A stretch of 13,516 nt of DNA. Origin: Erysipelothrix sp. UBA3383 (GTDB lineage: Bacteria; Bacillota_I; Bacilli_A; Erysipelotrichales; Erysipelotrichaceae). The notes beneath the pieces were generated by a model. It had not been told where the DNA came from. It saw only the letters and a program-made list of their open reading frames with translations, and made no database searches. The DNA lies in contig DEPV01000038.1 in NCBI GenBank assembly GCA_002358955.1, positions 2,793 to 16,308 on the forward strand, given 5' to 3'. Each line of letters begins with the position of its first letter. Position 1 is the first letter of the stretch. Shown here in pieces: positions 5,998 through 12,747 of this stretch. Position numbers and translations under genes: made by a program.

Positions 5998-8852
5998 AAG
6001 ATATATTAAGAGAAATTAAAAAGAAATGGTTTCAATTTGTAGCCATTTTAATCATTACAGCACTGGGTGTTGGTTTTTTTGTGGGGATTCAGGTAACAGG
6101 ATACAACATGCGTATTACTGGAGACCAATATACTAAGACCAATGAGATTATGGACTACTTACTCAGCTCCAGTCTTGGTGTTGACAGGGAGATGGTTGAT
6201 GCATTGGATGAAGCACTCGATGCTAAAGTTTATGGTGTTATCAATGGGGATGCATTCTTTAGAGATTCTCATTTTGATGGTGTTGTCCATGCTTATGATT
6301 ATCATGAGGATGTGGGTGTTGATTTGACACTCACAGATGGAACTTTGCCCAAGGAATCTGGAGATGTTGTTGTAGACCGTATTATGGCAGAACGTCAAAA
6401 CATTCAACTGGGGGATTATTACTCTTTATATAAAAGTGATGTCCTTGAAAATATAGAAGGGACTATCGTTGGGTTTGTTGATTCCAGTCTTTATTTTAAT
6501 CAAGACCGTGGGCAATCCAAATTAGGAACCGTTCATGGGTTTGTCTATGCACAAGGACTGAATACCAAAGAAGAAGTATTTACGGGAGTGCGTGTGATTG
6601 CGCATGAAGGGGTTGAAGCTTCTGATTTAAAAACACAGATTGAAGGCCTTCAAGATGATTTAATGGATGCGCGTTTTCACCGTATTATAGACCCTTTAGT
6701 GCAAGAACTTGATGATGCTCAAATAGAACTGGATGATGCTCGTAGCAAAGCCAACCAAGAGTTTGATTCAGCATGGAGTGATATTAAAAATGCTGAGTTT
6801 GATATTAGTGATGCTAAGAATGAAATCATTAACGGTATTTTAGAAATTAATCCTGACACTACAGGTACCAACTATCTGGACTATTATAATAATTCTGTTG
6901 CATCCTTTGAACAGTTAAAAACAGAGACACAGGCTCAATTTGATGAAGCGCAAATGGGTATTGATATGATGCCTGAGGGTGAGGAAAAAGAGATGGCAAG
7001 TGCCATGCTACAAACTCAAATTGAAGCGTTTGAAGCATCCATGATTCAAGTTGATGAAGCTCATATCACCTTACAAAATGGAATTACAGAACTTGAAACT
7101 GCAGAAAAAGATTTACTGCGTGCTAAGACGACATTTCAAGATGAGAAACGTGATGCGCTGAAAAAACTTGAAGATTCACAAAAAGATATAGATGCAGGAT
7201 ATAAAGAAATTGAAGATTTAGATCAAGGTTCATTCTACATTTTAGACCGTGAAACTGCGATCGTTGGTTACTCCGCCTTTTATGATGATTCTGAACGTAT
7301 TGAATCCATTGGTAAGGTGTTTCCATTGGTTTTCTTTGGAGTAGCCGTATTAGTTACTTTAAGTACCATTACACGAATGGTGGAAGAAAGTCGGATTGAA
7401 ATTGGAATTTATAAAGCGATGGGATTTTCATCACTTCGTACTACCAGTAAGTTTACTGGGTTTATCTTCTTTGCGTGGCTGTTTGGCTGTATCTTAGGAT
7501 TACTGCTGGGCTTTAGTTTTATTCCAGTGTTAATCTATAATGCTTATCGCATCATGTATGTTACACCTGAACTGAAGATAGGATTTATTACTTCCTATGC
7601 TTTAATGCCAGTAATTTTTAGTTTTATCACATCTGTAGGAATTGCCTTTACTAAGTCATATAAGGTATCTAAAGAAACTACCGCATCATTATTATTACCA
7701 CCCAGTCCTAAGAAAGGGCAGCGTATCTTCTTAGAACGCATTGGTTTTATTTGGAAACGTTTGAGTTTCCTTTATAAAGTCAGCCTTCGTAACCTCTTTC
7801 GTAATAAGACACGCTTCTTAATGACCTTAGTGGGTATTGGTGGGTGTTGTGGTCTTTTAATTACCGGATTTGGGATTCAATACTCCATCAACTCCATTGT
7901 GGATAAACAGTTTGATGAGATTATTCGTTATGATGCAGTCGTTGCTTATGAGAAGGGTTATGATCTTGAGAACAGCCTTGTTCAAAAGAGTGATTTTGTT
8001 AATGTGACTGTAGAAAATGTGAGTGTTAATAACCAAGATGTCTCAATCTATGCCAGTGATTCACTGTATGATCTATCAAGCATGATCACCATGCAAGGCC
8101 GCTTGAGTTATGATGTAGCTAGCTTGGGTGATGATGCAGTAATCATTACTGAAAAACTAGCAATCATGAACAATATTAAACCGGGCGACACTCTGAAATT
8201 TAAAGAGGGTGAGCGTGAATTTGAAGTGGTAGTTACTGAAATTGTTGAAAACTATTTAGCACACCACATCTTCATGTCAAAGGCGAAATTTAAAGAAGTC
8301 ATGTCTTATACTAAAGCACCATCCATGTTACTTCTCCAATTGAATGATTTGGATCGAGAGAGTTTTGCTCAAGATGTTCGTAATGAGGATCATGTCTTAA
8401 GTGTAAATGTACTGGATGATATGAAGGCTTCATATGCTGATATGATGGGAAGTTTTGATATTGTAATTATAGTTATTGTTGTTGCAGCCTTTGCTTTAGA
8501 ACTGATTGTATTGCTGAACTTAATCACCATGAATATGTCAGAGCGTTACAAAGAGCTTGCAACTCTTAAAGTCCTTGGATTTTATCCGGGTGAATTATCG
8601 GCCTATGTGCTTCGTGAAAATATCATTTTATCACTCTTAAGTCTTGTGGTAGGAGTTGCTTTTGGAGCTTATCTTCATAAGTTTGTTCTACTCAGTGCTG
8701 AGATTGATATGATTATGTTTAACCGTGAACTGAAAACAAGTGCTGTGATTGTGGCATGTGCTCTGACCTTTGTACTGTCTTTACTCATCAATCTATTCAT
8801 GAGTAGACGTGCCAATAAAGTAAATATGGCAGAGGCTTTAAAAAGTCAATAA
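5991..8852 (+). CDS. FtsX/MacB-type ABC permease with extracytoplasmic coiled coil
   Basis: A 953-residue integral membrane partner of the preceding ATPase. About eight membrane segments are visible: 15-36, then a triplet at 443-464, 488-516 and 532-553, then 609-630, then a second triplet at 822-846, 875-897 and 915-937. This is two FtsX units in tandem, each an N-terminal helix, a large outer domain and three helices. Each triplet contains the FtsX coupling-type sequence (VEESRIEIGIYKAMGFS 464-480; MSERYKELATLKVLGFYP 849-866). Between the first helix and triplet, residues about 233-410 are rich in Asp/Glu/Ala/Lys with heptad character, a predicted coiled coil outside the membrane. MacB-type systems perform mechanical work or export rather than classical import, but the cargo here is unknown. 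Start: ATG 5991 overlapping the ATPase stop by 7 bp. No obvious terminator follows. Confidence 0.93.
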   Translation: MVKDILREIKKKWFQFVAILIITALGVGFFVGIQVTGYNMRITGDQYTKTNEIMDYLLSSSLGVDREMVDALDEALDAKVYGVINGDAFFRDSHFDGVVHAYDYHEDVGVDLTLTDGTLPKESGDVVVDRIMAERQNIQLGDYYSLYKSDVLENIEGTIVGFVDSSLYFNQDRGQSKLGTVHGFVYAQGLNTKEEVFTGVRVIAHEGVEASDLKTQIEGLQDDLMDARFHRIIDPLVQELDDAQIELDDARSKANQEFDSAWSDIKNAEFDISDAKNEIINGILEINPDTTGTNYLDYYNNSVASFEQLKTETQAQFDEAQMGIDMMPEGEEKEMASAMLQTQIEAFEASMIQVDEAHITLQNGITELETAEKDLLRAKTTFQDEKRDALKKLEDSQKDIDAGYKEIEDLDQGSFYILDRETAIVGYSAFYDDSERIESIGKVFPLVFFGVAVLVTLSTITRMVEESRIEIGIYKAMGFSSLRTTSKFTGFIFFAWLFGCILGLLLGFSFIPVLIYNAYRIMYVTPELKIGFITSYALMPVIFSFITSVGIAFTKSYKVSKETTASLLLPPSPKKGQRIFLERIGFIWKRLSFLYKVSLRNLFRNKTRFLMTLVGIGGCCGLLITGFGIQYSINSIVDKQFDEIIRYDAVVAYEKGYDLENSLVQKSDFVNVTVENVSVNNQDVSIYASDSLYDLSSMITMQGRLSYDVASLGDDAVIITEKLAIMNNIKPGDTLKFKEGEREFEVVVTEIVENYLAHHIFMSKAKFKEVMSYTKAPSMLLLQLNDLDRESFAQDVRNEDHVLSVNVLDDMKASYADMMGSFDIVIIVIVVAAFALELIVLLNLITMNMSERYKELATLKVLGFYPGELSAYVLRENIILSLLSLVVGVAFGAYLHKFVLLSAEIDMIMFNRELKTSAVIVACALTFVLSLLINLFMSRRANKVNMAEALKSQ

Positions 8853-8876
8853 GTGAATTGATGCAATACATTTGAT

Positions 8877-8906
8877 TTGACTTAGTATACTTATTTTTGG
8901 TATATT
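8877..8906 (+). promoter_or_regulatory. Promoter of the CNNM/CorC gene
   Basis: TTGACT (8877-8882) and TATATT (8901-8906) are separated by 18 bp, with TGG giving an extended -10. Transcription would start near 8913, leaving a leader of about 108 nt before the main gene, long enough for the small ORF described at 8933-8977. Confidence 0.7.
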
Positions 8907-8932
8907 AATAAATATATTTAACGGAGGTTTGC

Positions 8933-8977
8933 GTGTGCAAAACAATGATGGGGACAGTTGTCCCAGGAAAACAATAA
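8933..8977 (+). CDS. Possible 14-codon leader ORF upstream of the CNNM/CorC gene
   Basis: GTG at 8933 lies five bases after AACGGAGG and opens a frame of 14 codons (MCKTMMGTVVPGKQ if GTG is read as Met) ending at TAA 8975-8977, 43 bp before the main start. A perfect 5-bp hairpin with an AGTT loop (GGGAC 8951-8955 with GTCCC 8960-8964) lies inside it. The ribosome site is as good as that of the main gene, so initiation here is plausible. The peptide resembles nothing I know. It could be a translated uORF controlling the downstream gene, or an untranslated leader with a chance start. Confidence 0.35.
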   Translation: MCKTMMGTVVPGKQ

Positions 8978-9020
8978 GAATAAAACGGATGTTTAGTCAA
9001 TCCTTAAGGAGGGCTGTTCG

Positions 9021-10358
9021 ATGATAAGCAACATTATATTATTAGTACTGTTGATATTATTAAATGGATTCTTTGCAGGGAGTGAATTGGCATTTATATC
9101 TGTCAATAATAATAAAATTAAAGCGATGGCCGAAGATGGTCATAAAAAAGCTTTAAAGATTCTTAAACTGAAAGAAAAACCAAATCGATTTTTATCTACA
9201 ATTCAGATCGGTGTATCACTAGCAAGTATCCTATCGGGTGCTTTTGGTGCGGATGCATTTGCCCAAGGTCTTACAGACTTAATGGTTAATGCCGGCATCG
9301 GTACACCTGTTTTAATCAAACCGGTGGCAATGTTATTCATTACCCTGGTAATTATGTTTGTAATGCTTGTGTTTGGTGAACTTGTGCCAAAAAGAATTGC
9401 GATGAGTCATGCAGAGCGCTTTGCGTTTTTTGCAGTAACACCCATTTCATTTTTAGCGAAGGTTTCTACACCACTGATTCACTTATTATCATTCTCTACT
9501 AACATCATGTTAAGGCTGATTGGAATTGATCCAAACGGCTCTGAGGAAGAAGTTACTGAGGAAGAAATTCGTCTGATGGTTGATGCAGGGGGTATTGATA
9601 CCCTTGAAAAAGAAATGATCAATAACATCTTTGAATTTGATAACCTTGAAGTAGCAGATATTATGACGCATCGTACTGACATCGTCAGCATTGATGTTGA
9701 GGCTACATTTGATGAATTGATGACTTTAGTAGATGAGGAACGTTTTACACGTTATCCTGTCTTTGAAGAAAACATTGATAACATTGTAGGGATCATTCAC
9801 TTGCGTGATATTGTTAGGTATCTTAAATACCATAAGGCGGAAGAGTTCAGTATTCGATCCCTTATGAGAGAGCCTTACTTTGTACCGGATTCAAAACAAA
9901 CTGATCAACTCTTTAGGGAGCTGCAAAACAATAAAACACACTTAGCTGTTGTTATTGATGAGTACGGTGGTACTGCAGGGATTGTTACTATGGAAGATAT
10001 GATTGAAGAGATCATGGGTAATATTCTGGATGAGTATGATATTGATGAAGAAACTTATGAACTTGTAGAAGTTCATGATGGTGAGTACTTGATTGATGCT
10101 TCAATGGATCTTGAAGATCTTGAAGAAGCATTAGAGATTGGCTTACCCATCGATGACTTTGATACCGTATCAGGGTTCTTAATTTCAGAACTGGGACGTA
10201 TTCCTACTGAGACTGATGTGATTGAAGATCAATCGGATGTTGTATTCAACGGTTACCGATTCAGTATTTTAGAAATTGATGAGAAAGTTATTTCTCGAGT
10301 ACGTATTTTAAAAGAAGATGTACTGCAAGATTTAGATCTTGAAGATACAGATGCTTAA
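9021..10358 (+). CDS. CNNM/CorC-family membrane protein (DUF21-CBS pair-CorC_HlyC)
   Basis: A 445-residue protein of the CNNM/CorC (hemolysin-C-like, YhdP/MpfA) family, integral in the cytoplasmic membrane and linked to Mg2+ or other divalent-cation efflux and homeostasis. Domain order is complete. The DUF21 membrane domain covers about 1-175 (LNGFFAGSELAFISV at 14-28; FGELVPKRIAM at 118-128). A CBS pair follows (first from VADIMTHRTD at 211, second around 281-340 with VIDEYGGTAGIVTMEDMIEEIMG), then the CorC_HlyC domain (about 345-430, GEYLIDASMDLEDLEE, FDTVSGFLISELGRIP). CBS pairs in this family bind ATP-Mg. Start: ATG 9021 after AAGGAGGG. It is transcribed from its own extended -10 promoter with a roughly 108-nt leader holding a small ORF and hairpin, and ends at a terminator. 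Historical hemolysin names are probably misleading. Confidence 0.94.
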   Translation: MISNIILLVLLILLNGFFAGSELAFISVNNNKIKAMAEDGHKKALKILKLKEKPNRFLSTIQIGVSLASILSGAFGADAFAQGLTDLMVNAGIGTPVLIKPVAMLFITLVIMFVMLVFGELVPKRIAMSHAERFAFFAVTPISFLAKVSTPLIHLLSFSTNIMLRLIGIDPNGSEEEVTEEEIRLMVDAGGIDTLEKEMINNIFEFDNLEVADIMTHRTDIVSIDVEATFDELMTLVDEERFTRYPVFEENIDNIVGIIHLRDIVRYLKYHKAEEFSIRSLMREPYFVPDSKQTDQLFRELQNNKTHLAVVIDEYGGTAGIVTMEDMIEEIMGNILDEYDIDEETYELVEVHDGEYLIDASMDLEDLEEALEIGLPIDDFDTVSGFLISELGRIPTETDVIEDQSDVVFNGYRFSILEIDEKVISRVRILKEDVLQDLDLEDTDA

Positions 10359-10369
10359 TCGATAAAAAC

Positions 10370-10405
10370 AATGCACCCACAAATGTGGGTGCATTTCTTC
10401 TGTTT
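10370..10405 (+). terminator. CNNM/CorC gene terminator
   Basis: A perfect 11-bp stem (AATGCACCCAC 10370-10380 with GTGGGTGCATT 10385-10395) closes an AAAT loop, 11 bp past the stop. The T-tract is interrupted (TTCTTCTGTTTT), so termination may be less than complete. Confidence 0.82.
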
Positions 10406-10410
10406 TGGGT

Positions 10411-10436
10411 ATAAGAAAACCTGCTTTAGCAGGTTT
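10411..10436 (-). terminator. rrf2 gene terminator
   Basis: An 8-bp stem (AAACCTGC 10417-10424 with GCAGGTTT 10429-10436) with a 4-nt loop overlaps the last bases of the minus-strand stop codon. Read on the minus strand it is followed by a T-rich run (TTTTCTTAT). It lies back to back with the converging CNNM gene terminator. Confidence 0.75.
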
Positions 10437-10836
10437 ATGAATCGCAGATGATATTTTCTGTAATATCTCTTAATTTTAAGGAATCCAATTTGTCTTTCAT
10501 CAATGTATCGATCGGTGTGTATAAGTGATCGCATAGGGCTGCATTGATGGGATCATGATCTGTTGAAGGGGGTGTTTTTTCAAACAGCCCAGGTTCTAAA
10601 GATTTTAAAATATTATAAATTGAGCATTGTGCTGATGTTAAGAAGTATCCGCCTGATGGTCCTTTGATGGAATCAACAAGTTGTGCCTCTTTCAAATGAG
10701 AAAATATTTGCTCAAGGTATAATTTAGAGACATTCAGATGTTCTGATATTGCTTGTAATGTTAAAACATCTTGGTCCATATGATCCATGTAAGCAAGTGC
10801 TGCTAGACCATATCGTGTCTTTGCTGATAATTTCAT
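10435..10836 (-). CDS. Rrf2-family transcriptional regulator
   Basis: A 133-residue winged-helix repressor of the Rrf2 family (relatives of IscR, NsrR and CymR), a cytoplasmic DNA-binding dimer. Family marks are RYGLAALAYM (8-17), the helix-turn-helix LQAISEHLNVSKLYLEQIFSHL (27-48) and the wing SIKGPSGGYFL (56-66). Cysteines are only at 71, 102 and 131. The closely spaced three-Cys Fe-S site of IscR/NsrR is absent, so an iron-sulfur sensor is unlikely; a thiol-based or partner-based signal is possible. Start: ATG 10836 with AAGGAG upstream on the minus strand, behind a near-consensus promoter. It is divergent from the LLM monooxygenase gene, and two CATAC-N7-GTATG-like repeats in the shared intergenic region are probable own operators. 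A third site lies upstream of the nitroreductase. The true effector is unknown. Confidence 0.93.
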   Translation of the reverse strand: MKLSAKTRYGLAALAYMDHMDQDVLTLQAISEHLNVSKLYLEQIFSHLKEAQLVDSIKGPSGGYFLTSAQCSIYNILKSLEPGLFEKTPPSTDHDPINAALCDHLYTPIDTLMKDKLDSLKLRDITENIICDS

Positions 10837-10856
10837 TCTATCACTCCTTTGATTTT

Positions 10857-10885
10857 AGTTTATGTAATTATGGGGCTTGTGTCAA
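10857..10885 (-). promoter_or_regulatory. rrf2 promoter
   Basis: On the minus strand a perfect TTGACA (10885-10880) and TAAACT (10862-10857) are 17 bp apart, about 20 bp before the rrf2 start codon. The operator at 10900-10920 ends 14 bp upstream of the -35 box. Confidence 0.68.
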
Positions 10886-10899
10886 TGGATGTAACTGAA

Positions 10900-10920
10900 A
10901 ACATACGAAAACGATATGTT
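10900..10920. promoter_or_regulatory. Operator-like inverted repeat, copy 1 of the rrf2/LLM intergenic region
   Basis: AACATAC-GAAAACG-ATATGTT: 7-bp arms with one mismatch around a 7-bp gap, identical in layout to the copy at 10969-10989. It sits between the two divergent promoters, upstream of both -35 regions, so it could serve autoregulation of rrf2 and cooperative binding with the second site. Confidence 0.65.
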
Positions 10921-10936
10921 AATGAGTGCATATTGA

Positions 10937-10965
10937 TTTTCTTATGTAAAAAGGGGTGTTATAGT
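10937..10965 (+). promoter_or_regulatory. Promoter of the LLM monooxygenase/FMN reductase pair
   Basis: TATAGT at 10960-10965 is preceded by TG-T, an extended -10. A weak -35 candidate, TTTTCT, lies at 10937-10942 with a 17-bp gap. The predicted start of transcription near 10972 falls inside the operator at 10969-10989. Confidence 0.55.
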
Positions 10966-10968
10966 ATA

Positions 10969-10989
10969 AACATACAAATGAGGTATGTT
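10969..10989. promoter_or_regulatory. Operator-like inverted repeat, copy 2, over the LLM start site
   Basis: AACATAC-AAATGAG-GTATGTT is a perfect 7-bp inverted repeat with a 7-bp gap. It starts four bases after the -10 box and covers both the predicted transcription start and the GAGG ribosome site (10980-10983) of the LLM gene. This is a textbook repressor position. The adjacent divergent Rrf2 protein is the obvious candidate to bind it. Confidence 0.75.
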
Positions 10990-10991
10990 AT

Positions 10992-12041
10992 ATGAAAAAA
11001 CACGAAAAAGATTTTGAAATAGGAATTATGACACTGGGAGATTATGTTGAACATGCTCATACAGGACATAAGGTTACAGAACAAGAACGCATTGAGGAAA
11101 TCATTGCTTATGCAAAATTAACAGATGAATTAGGACTGGATGTCTTTGCACTTGGTGAGAGTCATCAGGAACATTTTATCTCACAGGCACATGCTGTGAT
11201 ATTAGGTGCAATTGCACGAGAAACTAAAAATATACGGATTGCTAGTTCAGCATCGATAGTGAGTACTTCAGATCCAGTAAGGGTTTATGAAGACTTTGCA
11301 ACGATTGATTTATTATCTGGAGGTCGTGCTGAAATTGTTGCAGGTCGTGCATCTCGAGTAGGTCTATTTGACTTACTAGGATATGACTTAAGAGATTATG
11401 AAGCACTGTTTGAAGAGAAATTCAACCTCCTTAAAGAATTGAATGAAAATGAAGTGATCAACTGGTCAGGGGAGTTTAGAAAACCACTGAACAATGCAGT
11501 ATTATACCCTAAACCACTACAAGCTAAGATTCTTCTATGGCGTGCTGTTGGAGGATCACCAGGTTCTGCAATGAAGGCAGGGGCAGCTGGTGTACCGATG
11601 GTCTTAGCGACACTGGGAGGACCAGCATCAACCTTTAATGAAAGTGTACAAGCTTACCGTGATTATGCGAAACACTTTGGACATGAAGATTTACCACTGA
11701 CAACTACGGCACTGTTCCATGTTGCAGATGATATGCCAAGTGCACTAAGAACATTCTATCCCCATGTGGACCTTGCTTTTAGAGCAGCCAATGGATCGGG
11801 GTTCTCAAAACAATTGTTTGCACAACAAGTGGATAAAAGAGCGGTGATGTTAATTGGTACGGTAGATAGTATTGTTGAGAAGATTTTATACCAATACGAT
11901 ATGTATCAACATGATCGCTTGCTTTTACAACTAGATATTGGTGGTATGGACTTTGAAACTGTAAAACGTCAAATTGAAATTGTAGCGAATGAAATTGCAC
12001 CCCGTGTTAAAGCTGCAATTAAGGAGCGACGTAATGGCTAA
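10992..12041 (+). CDS. LLM-class (luciferase-like) flavin-dependent oxidoreductase
   Basis: A 349-residue TIM-barrel flavin monooxygenase of the bacterial luciferase-like (LLM) family, cytoplasmic. Visible marks are the N-terminal strand FEIGIMTLGDY (8-18), LGLDVFALGESHQEHF (47-62), IRIASSASIVSTSDPVRVYEDFATIDLLSGGRAE split over 81-114 with the conserved Arg-Ala-Glu turn, and VAGRASRVG (116-124) in the flavin-phosphate region. Such enzymes use reduced FMN and O2, and the gene immediately downstream encodes an FMN reductase that overlaps it by 8 bp, so the two probably form a two-component monooxygenase. Start: ATG 10992, with GAGG eight bases upstream lying inside a probable Rrf2 operator. The substrate is unknown; a role in detoxifying or using a small organic or sulfur compound is only inference. 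Length is normal for the family. Confidence 0.92.
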   Translation: MKKHEKDFEIGIMTLGDYVEHAHTGHKVTEQERIEEIIAYAKLTDELGLDVFALGESHQEHFISQAHAVILGAIARETKNIRIASSASIVSTSDPVRVYEDFATIDLLSGGRAEIVAGRASRVGLFDLLGYDLRDYEALFEEKFNLLKELNENEVINWSGEFRKPLNNAVLYPKPLQAKILLWRAVGGSPGSAMKAGAAGVPMVLATLGGPASTFNESVQAYRDYAKHFGHEDLPLTTTALFHVADDMPSALRTFYPHVDLAFRAANGSGFSKQLFAQQVDKRAVMLIGTVDSIVEKILYQYDMYQHDRLLLQLDIGGMDFETVKRQIEIVANEIAPRVKAAIKERRNG

Positions 12042-12612
12042 GATACTTGCAATTAGCAGTTCGGTTATGGGTAGTAAATCACGTGCACTGATCGATACTT
12101 TAGTGCCGATGTTTGATGAAACTCATGAACTGGATATCTTTGATCTTAAAGACCACGAGATGATGTTTGCCGATGGTCGTGATTATCGCGATTACACAGG
12201 ATCAACTCAAGACTTAATTAAGAAGATTATAGAGTCGGATGCTATTGTAATATCCACACCGATATTTCAAGCATCCATTCCAGGAAGTTTAAAGAATATC
12301 TTTGACCTATTACCCATTGATTCACTGAAGGACAAAATGATTGCAGTGGTAGTTAGTGCAGGAAGTGATAAACACTTCTTAGTTGCTGAGTATCAACTGA
12401 AACCCATCCTGAAGTATATGAAAGCCGAAATGATGGACCCTTATATCTTTGTAAAGACAGAAGATTTCCTAGACAATAAGATTATCAATGATGATATTAT
12501 GATGCGTCTTGAAATGCTTGTTGTTCAATTTCAAGAATCGATTGAAGAACAGCGATTAAAACAGGAGCGCATTAATTCTCAGTTTGATTTCTATACCATA
12601 AAAGTAGTATAA
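12034..12612 (+). CDS. NADPH-dependent FMN reductase family protein
   Basis: A 192-residue flavodoxin-like FMN reductase, cytoplasmic. MAKILAISSSVMGSKSRALID (1-21) is the first strand plus the Ser-rich loop that binds the FMN phosphate. STPIFQASIPGSLKNIFDLL (74-93) is the second flavin-contact loop characteristic of this family. The frame is open 15 codons upstream into the LLM gene, but ATG 12034 is preferred: it has AAGGAG seven bases upstream and begins exactly at the conserved first strand. The 8-bp overlap with the LLM gene stop signals translational coupling, supporting a role as its reduced-FMN supplier. The C-terminal 30 or so residues (about 163-192, Glu/Gln-rich helix) go beyond the core fold. 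The pair is presumably under control of the divergent Rrf2 regulator. A quinone or azo-reducing activity is an alternative. Confidence 0.92.
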   Translation: MAKILAISSSVMGSKSRALIDTLVPMFDETHELDIFDLKDHEMMFADGRDYRDYTGSTQDLIKKIIESDAIVISTPIFQASIPGSLKNIFDLLPIDSLKDKMIAVVVSAGSDKHFLVAEYQLKPILKYMKAEMMDPYIFVKTEDFLDNKIINDDIMMRLEMLVVQFQESIEEQRLKQERINSQFDFYTIKVV

Positions 12613-12632
12613 ATGATAAAATATCATAAAAC

Positions 12633-12661
12633 TTGACAATATTTGAGCATTTGTATATCAT
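12633..12661 (+). promoter_or_regulatory. ptsG promoter
   Basis: A perfect TTGACA (12633-12638) is separated by 17 bp from TATCAT (12656-12661). Transcription would begin near 12669, only a few bases before the antiterminator hairpin. Confidence 0.8.
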
Positions 12662-12672
12662 AATGAACGAAT

Positions 12673-12703
12673 AGAGTGTTACTGGTCAGCAGGCATTAAC
12701 TAT
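12673..12703 (+). promoter_or_regulatory. Ribonucleic antiterminator (RAT) for a GlcT/BglG-family regulator
   Basis: The sequence GTGTTACTGGTCAGCAGGC (12676-12694) has the order of conserved blocks of RAT elements: GTTACTG, a short loop, GCAGGC, then an A-rich closing strand. Inner pairs CTG with CAG and outer pairs AGT (12675-12677) with ACT (12699-12701) form the imperfect hairpin with internal loops that PRD-type antiterminators bind. Its 3' half is also the 5' strand of the terminator at 12691-12747, so the two structures exclude each other. The GTGTTACTG and GGCAT variants resemble glucose-operon (GlcT) targets more than beta-glucoside ones, from memory. Confidence 0.85.
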
Positions 12704-12747
12704 GTTGAAACATCGAAGCGATGTTTTTATAGTGATGCCTTTTTTTA
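12691..12747 (+). terminator. Leader terminator of ptsG, overlapping the RAT
   Basis: A long stem in three blocks: AGGCAT (12691-12696) with ATGCCT (12735-12740), ACTAT (12699-12703) with ATAGT (12729-12733), and AACATCG (12709-12715) with CGATGTT (12719-12725) around an AAG loop. A run of T follows from 12740 to 12747. It sits before the start codon of the PTS gene, so it would stop transcription unless the RAT is stabilised. Confidence 0.9.

Noticed and set aside
8933..9020. Fluoride, preQ1, manganese or NiCo riboswitch before the CNNM/CorC gene
   Set aside because: I compared the leader with the core motifs of these classes from memory and found none with the right order of conserved bases; only a short hairpin and a small ORF remain.
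11989..12033. Upstream start for the FMN reductase inside the LLM gene
   Set aside because: The 15 extra residues do not belong to the flavodoxin fold, and ATG 12034 has its own AAGGAG site at good spacing.
12613..12627. ATGATA-AAA-TATCAT hairpin after the FMN reductase as a terminator
   Set aside because: The six-pair AT stem is too weak and no T-run follows; transcription may read on into the ptsG leader, whose terminator would stop it.
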